Assembly: GCA_046291875.1 (NCBI GenBank)
Contig: JBKBSF010000011.1
Location: forward strand, 1-64,000
From: SKVR01 sp046291875
Lineage (GTDB): Bacteria > Bacteroidota > Bacteroidia > Bacteroidales > UBA7960
DNA length: 64,000 nucleotides
Direction of reading: 5' to 3'
The notes beneath the pieces are model-generated. The model was not told the DNA's origin and ran no database searches. It worked only from the letters and a program-made list of their open reading frames with translations. Made by a program: the position numbers and the translations under genes. Shown piece by piece: positions 32,139 through 40,813 of this stretch (its first letter is position 1; each line of letters opens with the position of its first letter).

Positions 32139-33923
32139 ATGAGAAAGCACCTATCGTCATGGGAATACCTGAGGGTATTCTTATTACTGATTACTTTAAT
32201 CTATTTTTCAAACATCTCGGAGGCCTGCGAGGCCTGCAATAGGTTGTTTCTTGCCCAGTTGAAGGGAGCAGAACGAGAGGGTAGTCTGGTTGCCAGGGAG
32301 TTATTGGCAACTATTGCGGCCCAGGAGCATATCGGGCGCAATAACCAGGCGCATTTAGCAGCTGGGTTTAGCAATAATACGGTTGTTCCGTCCAATCAAC
32401 CCATTCCTGCCGGGTATGAAATACCGGGAGAGAGCAATGGAGGAGGGGGAGCAGGAGGTACGGCTGTACCATGGGGCAATATCGATTTTATTGATATTAT
32501 CAGGAGAGACAACAATTTGCCCATACCTGCCACCAGTTTTGTTTCGCAAAATACAAGGCCCAATAAGCGGGTGCGCATTACTCTTGAAGAAGGGGATACA
32601 TATATTGGCAACGGTGTAATATATCAGGGTTTTACCATAGATGGGAAGATCCCCGGTCCTACCATTATCGTGGATGAAGGAGATATAGTAGAGTTTGTTA
32701 TAGTAAACCAGGGTGATGTGCCGCACGGTGCGTCAATTCATGCTGTAAACAGTCAAACTTCAAAATACCTGGGCAAAGTTGAACCCAATGATAGCGCCAG
32801 TGTTGTGTTTAAAGCCAATATGCCCGGAGTGTATATGTATCACTGTGCTCCAGGAGGGCATGCGATACCGATGCATATTATTTTCGGGCAATATGGAATG
32901 ATGGTGGTACGTCCTAAAAAGAAGTATGAACTGGAACGTCTTCTGGGCAAGGAGCCTGATATTGAGATTTTTCTGCTGCAGCATGAGTATTATGCCAGTG
33001 GAAAGGATGCTGTAGATGGACAAGGCCGACCCATGTATACCGCTTTCAATGGAAAACTGTTTCGCTATGTAGAAGAACCTATCGTGGGTCGTCCGGGGGA
33101 TTATGTCCGGATCAACTTTTTGAATGTGGGGCCCAATTTGCTATCCACTTTCCACATTGTGGGAGTTGTCTGGGATTTTGCATATTGGCAAGGGCATCCC
33201 GATAATAAGTTTATAGGGGGTCAAACCATAACGGCGGGGCCCTCCGATTCCTGGGTTGTAGAGTTTCGTATTCCACCTGACGAGGGAAGTTATCTGATGC
33301 TTTCCCATGCTGTGGGCTCCACTGACCGCGGAGCAATAGGATTGCTGATCTGCGATCGCGATGCACCGCCCAATAAAACGATACTGGCCGATGGTATTGC
33401 CTATACCCAGGAGCAAATGGAAGAATACAGGCAAAAGGCATTACGCACCATTACTCCATTCGGAATCGGGTCTTCCGATGTAGATGTGCCAGTGGTGTTT
33501 GGACCGGAAACTCCGGAAGTGATAGTGAGGATTATCGGAAACTCTTATTATCCAAAAGTAATTAAAGTGGCTCCCGGTACACGCATAAGGTGGATCAACG
33601 AAGATGTTTTTACTTACATGGAAGGGGAGTTCTCGGGCATTCACAATGTATTGGTAAGAACTGGTCCGGAGCGTTTTGCCTCTCCCATGCTGGCTCATGC
33701 CGAAAGTTTTGCTCATGTGATGAAGGAGGCAGGAGAATACGTTTATTTCTGTACCCCACACCCCTACATGAGAGGAAAAATTATTGTGAGCAACGATATT
33801 CCTGCTTCAGGCCTACAGTTTGCCTCTGCGGGAGCAGTTCCTGCCAGCCGTATGGTCTGGTTTGTTTTAATCCTGGCCGGCTTTGCTCTCATGATTGCAA
33901 TTATCTCTTTGATCAATAAATAG
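32139..33923 (+). CDS. three-cupredoxin protein related to copper nitrite reductase, with C-terminal anchor
   Basis: This 594-residue exported protein has a signal helix (about 10-25), an insert-rich N-terminus, two cupredoxin domains like NirK (about 140-410), a third plastocyanin-like domain (about 455-552) and a C-terminal helix (about 572-590). In the NirK part the copper-ligand positions read PHGASIHA (His196, His201), YHCAPGGHAIPMHIIFGQ (His235, Cys236, His246) and LSHAVG (His390). The type-1 axial Met is Gln251. The catalytic Asp and His of NirK are Ser199 and Val344. The third domain has a complete site, His502 and CTPHPYM (Cys538, His541, Met544). It probably carries electrons or has an altered copper activity. 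It lies inside the oxidase island. Confidence 0.8.
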   Translation: MRKHLSSWEYLRVFLLLITLIYFSNISEACEACNRLFLAQLKGAEREGSLVARELLATIAAQEHIGRNNQAHLAAGFSNNTVVPSNQPIPAGYEIPGESNGGGGAGGTAVPWGNIDFIDIIRRDNNLPIPATSFVSQNTRPNKRVRITLEEGDTYIGNGVIYQGFTIDGKIPGPTIIVDEGDIVEFVIVNQGDVPHGASIHAVNSQTSKYLGKVEPNDSASVVFKANMPGVYMYHCAPGGHAIPMHIIFGQYGMMVVRPKKKYELERLLGKEPDIEIFLLQHEYYASGKDAVDGQGRPMYTAFNGKLFRYVEEPIVGRPGDYVRINFLNVGPNLLSTFHIVGVVWDFAYWQGHPDNKFIGGQTITAGPSDSWVVEFRIPPDEGSYLMLSHAVGSTDRGAIGLLICDRDAPPNKTILADGIAYTQEQMEEYRQKALRTITPFGIGSSDVDVPVVFGPETPEVIVRIIGNSYYPKVIKVAPGTRIRWINEDVFTYMEGEFSGIHNVLVRTGPERFASPMLAHAESFAHVMKEAGEYVYFCTPHPYMRGKIIVSNDIPASGLQFASAGAVPASRMVWFVLILAGFALMIAIISLINK

Positions 33924-33968
33924 ATGTTTGGGCTTTTGCCGGGATGAAGTTCCAGATGGGTACCCCCA

Positions 33969-34009
33969 AAAAAACAGAGGTCATTTTTGAAGAATGACCT
34001 CTGTTTTTT
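33969..34009. terminator. bidirectional terminator
   Basis: A perfect 17-bp inverted repeat (33969-33985 with 33993-34009, core acagaggtcatt) is flanked by A- and T-runs, so it works on both strands. It separates the cupredoxin gene from the convergent oxidase operon end. Confidence 0.9.
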
Positions 34010-34025
34010 ATTCTTTTTGCGATGA

Positions 34026-34967
34026 TCAGGGATTGAGCGATTTTAAGAATTCTATGATCAGCTCCATTTCCTGGTCGGTTATTTCTCCTTCATAAGAAAG
34101 CATCTGCCCGGGGCGGAACCCCTTATGGATATCGTAGTCGGGCTCGTAGATGGATCGTATCACGTATTCTTCGTCAAAGATTACAACTCTCTCGCGGCCT
34201 CCTGTAATTACGGTAACCTCTTCCCCCCATACACCCTTAAAAGTAGGGCCCACAAGGTTTGCTCCATCAATGGAGTGGCAGGCCAGGCAGCCTTTGCTTT
34301 CCACCACCTGCCGGCCCAGCAGGGCCAGGTTGGCTTCCTGGGGGATTACCATGGTAACAGCCGTTGTATCGTTGTACCACTCCCAGAAGTCTTCTTTTTC
34401 CATTACCACTACTTCGCTGAGCATGTAGGCATGTTGTAATCCGCAGTATTCGCTGCAGAATATGGTATAGGTGCCCGTTTTGGTGGCCTGAAACCAGGTG
34501 CGGTTGTTGGGCAGACCCGGTACCATGTCTTCCTTGATACGGAATGCCGGAATATAAAATGAGTGCAGCACATCAAGCGCATTCAAACGAACAATTATGG
34601 CAGTATCAACCGGAACATACAATTTGTCGCTCACACGGCCATTTTCGTATCGGAAATTGAAACTCCACATACGTGCATTGGCGGTAACTTTTATCCCCTC
34701 CTCGGGTGGTTTTTTCATGGGTATCCAGCCCACATAGCCATAGTAAAACATGCCCAGTACCAGGATCAGGGGGATAATGGTCCAGGTTACCTCAAGGGCT
34801 ACACTGTCTTTAACCTGGGTTGCCTTGGGGTTTCTCTTTTTGTTGTAGCGGTATATAAACAGCAACATAGTAAGGGTGATCCCTATCAAAAAGAAGAAGG
34901 ATATTCCCAGGATGAATATAAAGGCATTGTCTACGCCTTCTACAAAAGTTGATGCTCCTAAGATCAT
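34026..34967 (-). CDS. coxB: cytochrome c oxidase subunit II with cytochrome c domain
   Basis: This is the subunit that accepts electrons at Cu(A). The 313 residues comprise two helices (about 15-40 and 57-78), the cupredoxin domain with IFCSEYCGLQHAYM (the full Cu(A) set), then a fused cytochrome c with CLACHSIDGANLVGPTFKG and a late Met in GFRPGQMLSYEGE. The fused haem marks a caa3 oxidase. It is the last gene of a long minus-strand operon. In many Bacteroidota subunit II precedes subunit I, so the order here (I, III, IV, II) is a local variation. Confidence 0.95.
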   Translation of the reverse strand: MILGASTFVEGVDNAFIFILGISFFFLIGITLTMLLFIYRYNKKRNPKATQVKDSVALEVTWTIIPLILVLGMFYYGYVGWIPMKKPPEEGIKVTANARMWSFNFRYENGRVSDKLYVPVDTAIIVRLNALDVLHSFYIPAFRIKEDMVPGLPNNRTWFQATKTGTYTIFCSEYCGLQHAYMLSEVVVMEKEDFWEWYNDTTAVTMVIPQEANLALLGRQVVESKGCLACHSIDGANLVGPTFKGVWGEEVTVITGGRERVVIFDEEYVIRSIYEPDYDIHKGFRPGQMLSYEGEITDQEMELIIEFLKSLNP

Positions 34968-34976
34968 ATCTGTGTA

Positions 34977-35261
34977 TTATCTGTATGAATAATCGAAAAA
35001 AGTAACGTAGAGTACCAGCAGGAATATTACCAGCACCAATGTGGTGAAAATAGCATAAAGCTTATTGTCGAATTTAAGGTGCATAAACCAAATGAGTACA
35101 ATGGCTGCCTTGCAGCCGGCAATAATCATAGCCACCGCAGTGTTGAACGGCCCCATCTCCAGGCTTGTTACGGCCACACTGGCAGCAGTAAGTACCAGTA
35201 AGGCCAGCAACACAAATGCATGGCTTTTATAACTTGAAATATGATGTTTTTCCTCGCTCAT
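34977..35261 (-). CDS. cytochrome c oxidase subunit IV family protein
   Basis: This is a 94-residue small membrane subunit with three helices (about 12-30, 38-58, 66-88) and the family patterns YKSHAFVLLALLVLTAASVA and AAIVLIWFMHLKFDNKL. It supports assembly or stability of the caa3 complex. It lies between subunits III and II, 10-12 bases from each. Confidence 0.88.
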   Translation of the reverse strand: MSEEKHHISSYKSHAFVLLALLVLTAASVAVTSLEMGPFNTAVAMIIAGCKAAIVLIWFMHLKFDNKLYAIFTTLVLVIFLLVLYVTFFDYSYR

Positions 35262-35273
35262 AACACAAAGGAT

Positions 35274-35903
35274 TTAATGGATTAAGTAAAACAAAGGGAA
35301 CAGGAAGATCCAGATAAGGTCTACCAGGTGCCAGTAAAGCCCGGTATTTTCCAGCCAGATATAGTCTGTGCTGTGTATCTTATCTTTTCTTATCTGCATC
35401 GCTACATAAATAAACAATCCTATGCCTATAAGGATGTGCAGGGCATGAATGCCCGACATTACATAGTATAGCCCGAAAAACAGTGTAGTGCCATGGCCCA
35501 GTTCGTGAAGCAGCGCGCTTCCTGGATAGAAGCCATAGTCGATTTTAGCACCCCATTCAAAGTACTTGTTGACCAGAAATACAACCGCAATCAGCAAGGT
35601 GATGCCCAATAAGATAAGGGCCAGTTTCTTGTTGCCTTTTTGAATAGCAGAAATGGACATTGCCACTGTGGCAGAGCTTATGAGCAGGATCACTGTGTTG
35701 AGGGTACCCATAAAAACATCCAGCTCTTTTCCTCCGAGAAGGAATGCCTCCGGATTTTTGTACCGGTACACTGCGTACATAAGAAACAGCATGCCAAATA
35801 GCAGCAACTCAGTGAAGATAAAAAGCCACATACCCAGCTTATCGCCTTCGTCGTCGCGGTGCACATGTGCAGAGTGTTCAGCGTGTTTTTCCATATCAGC
35901 CAT
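35274..35903 (-). CDS. coxC: cytochrome c oxidase subunit III
   Basis: This is a 209-residue membrane subunit with five helices, shorter than the seven-helix mitochondrial type, as in many bacterial caa3 enzymes. Recognisable parts are KLGMWLFIFTELLLFGMLF at the N-terminus, YVMSGIHALHILIGIGLF and the final WHLVDLIWIFLFPLFYLIH. The start codon overlaps the stop of subunit I by one base, indicating translational coupling. Confidence 0.93.
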   Translation of the reverse strand: MADMEKHAEHSAHVHRDDEGDKLGMWLFIFTELLLFGMLFLMYAVYRYKNPEAFLLGGKELDVFMGTLNTVILLISSATVAMSISAIQKGNKKLALILLGITLLIAVVFLVNKYFEWGAKIDYGFYPGSALLHELGHGTTLFFGLYYVMSGIHALHILIGIGLFIYVAMQIRKDKIHSTDYIWLENTGLYWHLVDLIWIFLFPLFYLIH

Positions 35904-37510
35904 TATTTATATTCGTAGGGATGTTCGTTGATAGTGGGTATCTCTTCCCAGTTTTCGAGGGTGGGAGGGGTATCGGTTTGCCACTCCAGCGTAAGGCCAC
36001 CCCAGGGGTTTTTCTCGGTGGTTTTTTTGCCATGGCGCGCAGAGCGTACCAGGTTGGTAATGATGATCATTGCACCGGCAATCATAAGGATAGCACCCAG
36101 CGTACTGATGATGTGTGTGCTGTGAAACTCGGGCAGATAATCGTAATACCTGCGGGGCATGCCCTGCAGGCCCAGCACAAACATGGGCAGGTAAAGGGTA
36201 AGGAATCCGCCAAAGAAAGTAGCCCAGCCAATGTTGGCCCAGCCGGCATCGTACATGCGGCCAAACATTTTGGGGTACCAATAGTGCAGTGCTGCCATGA
36301 AGGCATAACCTGTACCTCCAAACACGATAAAGTGGAAGTGTGCTACCACGAAATAGGTGTCGTGTACATGCACATTGGTGGCCAGCGAACCTAGCACAAG
36401 CCCGGTGAGGCCGCCAATCATGAATACAAAGATGAAAGATGTAGCCCAGTAGAATGGCGTTTGCATATTCAATGAACCTTTGTGCATGGTAGCCACCCAG
36501 TTAAAGACCTTTATGGCCGAGGGAATGGCAACCAGGAAGGTGAGGAAGCTGAATGCGTACAAAGCACGCCCGCTCATGCCTGAAGTAAACATGTGGTGCC
36601 CCCAAACAAAATAGCCCACAAAAGCAATGGCCAGCGAGGAAAGCACAATGGCTTTGTATCCATAAATTCTCTTTTGCGAAAACACCGGAAGGATCTCGCT
36701 GATGGCGCCCATGCCCGGCAAAATCATGATGTAAACAGCCGGGTGCGAATAGATCCAGAACAGGTGCTGATACAGGATGGGGTCGCCACCCAGGCGGGGG
36801 TCAAATACTCCTATACCCAGCAATCTCTCCATTACTGTCAATAAAAGAGTGATCCCGATAACGGGTGTGGCAAGTATCTGTATCCAGGCGGTAGCATAGA
36901 GGGTCCAGGGGAAAAGGGGCATCTTGAACCAGGTCATGCCAGGGGCACGCATACGGTGTATGGTTACCACAAAGTTGATCCCGGTAAGAATAGATGAAAA
37001 ACCCAGAATAAAAGCTCCGAAGAGAGCCGGAAGAATATTAACCGGGGTCTGGAATGAATAAGGGGCATAAAAGGTCCAGCCGGTATCGGGCCATCCGCCA
37101 ATGAACTGCGACGACAATACCACCAATATCCCGATCACATAAACCCACCAGGAGAGCAGGTTAAGACGCGGGAAAGCAACATCCTTGGCTCCAATCATAA
37201 TGGGAAGGAAGAAGTTGCCGAAAACGGCCGGTAACCCGGGTACTACAATGATGAAAATCATGATAATACCGTGTACCGTAAACATGGCATTATAGGTCTG
37301 GGGGCCCATGATGGTATACCCCGGGGCCAGCATCTGCAGTTTCATGAGCAGACCCAGCAGGGCAGCAAGGGAGAAAAACACCAGCATGGTGTAAAGGTAT
37401 AGCAGCCCTACACGCTTGTGGTCGGTTGAAAGGATCCATCCCAGGATCCCTTTATACTTCCCTTGGTATTCGAGGAAACTCACGTGTTTCGGTGTTGTTG
37501 TATCTGACAT
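35903..37510 (-). CDS. coxA: cytochrome c oxidase subunit I, A2 type
   Basis: This is the haem a3-Cu(B) core of the terminal oxidase. I chose the ATG at 37510 (MSDTTTPKHVSFLEYQGKYK, 535 residues) over a TTG three codons earlier. Twelve helices are present. The low-spin haem His is in FTVHGIIMIF, the Cu(B)/crosslink motif is YSHPAVYIMILPG, the His pair is WGHHMFTSGM and the a3 ligand region is HDTYFVVAHFHF. YSHPAV replaces the Glu of A1 oxidases and defines the A2 proton-channel variant known from Rhodothermus caa3. It sits between the SCO gene and subunit III. Confidence 0.96.
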   Translation of the reverse strand: MSDTTTPKHVSFLEYQGKYKGILGWILSTDHKRVGLLYLYTMLVFFSLAALLGLLMKLQMLAPGYTIMGPQTYNAMFTVHGIIMIFIIVVPGLPAVFGNFFLPIMIGAKDVAFPRLNLLSWWVYVIGILVVLSSQFIGGWPDTGWTFYAPYSFQTPVNILPALFGAFILGFSSILTGINFVVTIHRMRAPGMTWFKMPLFPWTLYATAWIQILATPVIGITLLLTVMERLLGIGVFDPRLGGDPILYQHLFWIYSHPAVYIMILPGMGAISEILPVFSQKRIYGYKAIVLSSLAIAFVGYFVWGHHMFTSGMSGRALYAFSFLTFLVAIPSAIKVFNWVATMHKGSLNMQTPFYWATSFIFVFMIGGLTGLVLGSLATNVHVHDTYFVVAHFHFIVFGGTGYAFMAALHYWYPKMFGRMYDAGWANIGWATFFGGFLTLYLPMFVLGLQGMPRRYYDYLPEFHSTHIISTLGAILMIAGAMIIITNLVRSARHGKKTTEKNPWGGLTLEWQTDTPPTLENWEEIPTINEHPYEYK

Positions 37511-37532
37511 AGGGATCAAATATAGTTTGAGA

Positions 37533-38315
37533 TTAAATTGTTGATTTTCTTTTGGGTTTTAAAACCAGCACCAGAAACACTACCAGTGCCATAAACAGGA
37601 TGAGAGTACCCGCCACTCGTGTTACATTGAAAACGTAGGCTTGCCCTTGTGGATCGTAAGAATAGCAGAAAGCCAGAATCCTGCTCATGGAAGGTCCCGA
37701 TTTGCCTTGTGCTGTCTCTACCACTGCCAGTCGCAGATCCATGGGAAGGAAATAAGTGCCGTGCAGGTAGCGGGTTATTTTTCCTTCTTCACTTACAAAG
37801 ATAAGGGCAGAAGTATGCATGAAGTCGAGCCCCTGTCTTTTGTAATTAAAGCCCACCGCATTGGTAAGTTTGCGCGAATTGAGACTGTCGGTGGTGAAAA
37901 ACCGCCAGCCTTCCGGATCAAACTCTTTATTGATAAGCATGTGGTAGCTGTTCTGGTTCGACAGTGCCAGGGTAGAGCCCTCCGTGGGGTCAAAACTAAT
38001 GTTGAGAATCTGGAAATCCTGCCCCAGCACCAGGTTACTGTTCTGGATTACCTCAGCCACCGAAGTCATAAACGGGCTGCAAATGCCCGGACAACGGTAA
38101 TACACTATGGCAATGGCCGTGGGCTTGTCGATCAAAGAAAGCATGTTTTCACGCTCTCCCCTTGTGTTGATGATGTAGATGTCATCGGGCAGGTAAGTGT
38201 CGAGCCTTTCTACGATACCTATTTCCGGTTCCGGGGCATAGCCCTGTGCAGCCGATTGTTCAAGGGCTGCAGCAGATACCAGTAAAGCAATAACCCAGTG
38301 CAAAATATTTTTCAT
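37533..38315 (-). CDS. SCO1/SenC-family copper chaperone
   Basis: This is a thioredoxin-like protein that delivers copper to the Cu(A) site of subunit II. The 260 residues start with a signal peptide (cleavage near EQSAAQG). The metal motif is YYRCPGICSPF (CxxxC, about 75-85) and the partner His is in FMHTSALIFVSEEG. A second helix near the C-terminus (TLILFMALVVFLVLVLKP) anchors it. It lies between the act and cox gene groups, which fits its role. Confidence 0.93.
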   Translation of the reverse strand: MKNILHWVIALLVSAAALEQSAAQGYAPEPEIGIVERLDTYLPDDIYIINTRGERENMLSLIDKPTAIAIVYYRCPGICSPFMTSVAEVIQNSNLVLGQDFQILNISFDPTEGSTLALSNQNSYHMLINKEFDPEGWRFFTTDSLNSRKLTNAVGFNYKRQGLDFMHTSALIFVSEEGKITRYLHGTYFLPMDLRLAVVETAQGKSGPSMSRILAFCYSYDPQGQAYVFNVTRVAGTLILFMALVVFLVLVLKPKRKSTI

Positions 38316-38404
38316 GTTGCTGTCTTTATTGATTTATTCTTTTCGGCGTTTTTAGTTCCTGTTGCCGCAATCAAGTCTTATGTAATTCTTTATAACTCTC
38401 AACT

Positions 38405-39565
38405 CTAAATATGATGATGCAGGCTCTCTTCCAGGAAGGGATGATTTTTGGGAACCAGCGAATGTTTAGCCAGTGCCATAAATGTAGCGCCAAGGTACAA
38501 GCCGGCATAACCCAACCAGGTGCCTATTTCGAGCCATCCAAACTTCATGGGGCCATAAGCGCCGGGCATGATCTGCACGAAAATACTGATCCATAAACCC
38601 ACAATCAGCAGTGTGCTGATGCTAAGCAGAACCATTGGTTTTTTTCCAATGTCATCGGCCATCATAACGATAAATGGGATTGCAAAATTCACAATAAGTT
38701 CGGCATAGAACAGAAACTGCCATTCTCCCAGGAAGCGTGGTTTGTAATACACTGTCAGTTCAGGGATGTTGGCATACCAAAGGATCAGGAACTGCATGAA
38801 CCAGAGGTATCCGAAAACGATACTGAAGCGGAACAGGTAGCGCGCCAGGTCGTGGAAGTGAGCGTCATTTACCTTGGCAAAGTAACCCTGCGACCTCAGG
38901 AAAAGTACCATCAGAATGATAGCCGCCGAGCCATAATACATACTCAAGACCATGTTGCGAAATCCAAACAGGGTGCTGTACCAGTGTGAGTCGATGGTCA
39001 TGATCCAGTCTTTGGAGGCAAAGGAAAAGAAAATGGCTCCGATAAAAATAAATACCTGGGCATAATAGCGGCTTTTCTCGTGGTAGCGAATATCTGCATT
39101 CTGGTCTTCCAGGCGGGCATATTTGCGAAGCATCCAAGCTGCCAGCAGGAAAATGGCGAAATACATCACGATACGTATCATGAAAAAAGGCACATTCAGG
39201 AACGGAGCTTTGTGGGCAATGAGTTTATCTGTTTCGGTAATGCCAGGCTGTGCCCATTCATACACCTGGGGTAGTCCGAAATACATAAGCACCATCAGCA
39301 CTGCACCTATGGGCAGAAACGCCCCCAGGGCCAGCGGAATACGCTGCAGCATGGCCGACCAGCCCGAATTGGTGATATACTGAATGCTGTAAAACAGCAG
39401 GGCGCCCATGGCCAGGGTAATGAAGTAATAGTTGTTGAGCAGAATATTGTTCCAGGTGCGTTGGGTGTCGGTAAGAAAACCCGCTGCCAGGGCAATAATT
39501 CCAATGATGATAAGTCCTGCAAAGAGCAGGTTCATATTCTTTCGGGGTGCGAATGTTGTTTCCAT
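38405..39565 (-). CDS. actF: alternative complex III subunit ActF
   Basis: This is an NrfD-like integral membrane subunit of quinol:cytochrome c oxidoreductase. The ATG at 39565 (METTFAPRKNMNLLFAGLII, 386 residues) is preferred. The 36 codons upstream overlap the previous gene region and are not family-like. About ten helices are present, with FFSFASKDWIMTIDSHWYST and MQFLILWYANIPELTVYY typical of ActF. Together with ActC it forms the membrane arm where quinol is oxidised. Confidence 0.9.
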   Translation of the reverse strand: METTFAPRKNMNLLFAGLIIIGIIALAAGFLTDTQRTWNNILLNNYYFITLAMGALLFYSIQYITNSGWSAMLQRIPLALGAFLPIGAVLMVLMYFGLPQVYEWAQPGITETDKLIAHKAPFLNVPFFMIRIVMYFAIFLLAAWMLRKYARLEDQNADIRYHEKSRYYAQVFIFIGAIFFSFASKDWIMTIDSHWYSTLFGFRNMVLSMYYGSAAIILMVLFLRSQGYFAKVNDAHFHDLARYLFRFSIVFGYLWFMQFLILWYANIPELTVYYKPRFLGEWQFLFYAELIVNFAIPFIVMMADDIGKKPMVLLSISTLLIVGLWISIFVQIMPGAYGPMKFGWLEIGTWLGYAGLYLGATFMALAKHSLVPKNHPFLEESLHHHI

Positions 39566-39576
39566 CTGTGCAGGGT

Positions 39577-40161
39577 TTATTGCTTTTCCTGAATAATATT
39601 TTCTATGAATGCAACGATCTTCCAGCGTTGCTCGGGGCTGATGAGTGAGCCATGTTCTCCCATAACGCCCCATCCGGCGCTAATTACGTGATACAGCTCG
39701 CCGGAAGGTTGGTTTACAATACGCTCATCGAGCAGGCTTGTAGGCGGAATAACATATTTGCCACTGGTATGCAGCCAGCCTTGTCCATCGCCTTTTGTGC
39801 CATGGCATTGTGCACAGAAGATCCTGTAAAGCTCTTTGCCCTCTTCCAGCATTTGGGTATTGATGGCAAGGGGATTTCGCAGGTTTTTTCCTGCCAGATC
39901 CCGCCCCTCAAAGTCAGCACTGTAGGGGTAAGGCTGCATATGACGCGGTACGGTGCCCTCCACGGGTTTGCGCATAGTACGGCCATCTTCCATGGCAGGG
40001 TTTTCCGACCAGGTTTTATAATCATATCCGTGGGCCATATCTGGAAAGTATTCATAGCCTTTGTCTTCCCGGCTGCGGTCGCAGGAGGCCAGTGTAAGCA
40101 GAAATACTGCCACAAGGGAAAGATTAAGAAGCGAACGTACGGTAGTGGGTAAACTCATCAT
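39577..40161 (-). CDS. actE: alternative complex III subunit ActE, cytochrome c lipoprotein
   Basis: This is a single-haem cytochrome c of 194 residues from the ATG at 40161. The signal segment LNLSLVAVFLLTLASC ends in a lipobox cysteine. Haem is bound at FCAQCHGTKGDGQG (CxxCH, about 122-126) and the distal Met is probably in SAGWGVMGEHGS. ActE passes electrons from ActA towards the oxidase. It lies between actD and actF. Confidence 0.92.
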   Translation of the reverse strand: MMSLPTTVRSLLNLSLVAVFLLTLASCDRSREDKGYEYFPDMAHGYDYKTWSENPAMEDGRTMRKPVEGTVPRHMQPYPYSADFEGRDLAGKNLRNPLAINTQMLEEGKELYRIFCAQCHGTKGDGQGWLHTSGKYVIPPTSLLDERIVNQPSGELYHVISAGWGVMGEHGSLISPEQRWKIVAFIENIIQEKQ

Positions 40162-40215
40162 CTTGTTATACTTGTTGTTTGTTTTTCTTTTTCTTTGTAA
40201 TTGCATCCTGGTTTG

Positions 40216-40728
40216 TCAGGGCTTAAGCTCCATTTCACTGATCTCCTCGGCGCCATCCTCCCTGAGCCAACCCTTAATCTCCTCCGGGTTGTAGTTCTGG
40301 TCCAGTACAAGGTAGAAGGAATCGTCGGTTGCATCTTCTCTGATGTTTTGTGCTGGTTTTCCAGGGAAGATAAAGCTTCGGCCATGGAAAGTAAGTACCG
40401 AAAGGATGGTGGTAAGTAATATGCATGCCAAAAACATGATCACCACCATGGGGGGGAAGCTAAAGATCGGTTTTCCACCATAAGAAATGGGGTAATCGAT
40501 CACCGATGTGTAATAGATAAAGCTGAATGTGGCAACTAAGGCAAAAATGCCATACAGTACCGATGCATAGGGCAGGCGCGACTCACGGGTAACCTTCTTG
40601 AGGATATCGTGGGTGGCAAAAGGACCATAAACATCCAGTATGTTTACCTTTTGTGTCTTAAGCCGTGTGAGGGCTTTTGCCAGCAGGGCTTCATCTCTGA
40701 ATTTTGCAACAATATTTTTGGGAACCAT
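40216..40728 (-). CDS. actD: alternative complex III subunit ActD (DUF3341)
   Basis: This 170-residue subunit has a soluble N-terminal part (KFRDEALLAKALTRLKTQKV, VYGPFATHDILKKV) and two helices (about 57-77 and 93-115, FPPMVVIMFLACILLTTIL). This layout is specific to DUF3341/ActD. It follows actC in the standard act order. Confidence 0.93.
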   Translation of the reverse strand: MVPKNIVAKFRDEALLAKALTRLKTQKVNILDVYGPFATHDILKKVTRESRLPYASVLYGIFALVATFSFIYYTSVIDYPISYGGKPIFSFPPMVVIMFLACILLTTILSVLTFHGRSFIFPGKPAQNIREDATDDSFYLVLDQNYNPEEIKGWLREDGAEEISEMELKP

Positions 40729-40813
40729 AGGATTTATTTTTTCAGTTTCCGTTTTTTTATCTCTGAGCCTCAGTCCCTGAAGCAGTTTGCCTGGGGCCGA
40801 TGGTCTGCAATAA

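Noticed and set aside
32139..33923. Functional copper nitrite reductase NirK
   Set aside because: The copper His ligands are present, but the catalytic Asp and His positions are Ser and Val and the axial Met is Gln, so a plain NirK call would mislead.
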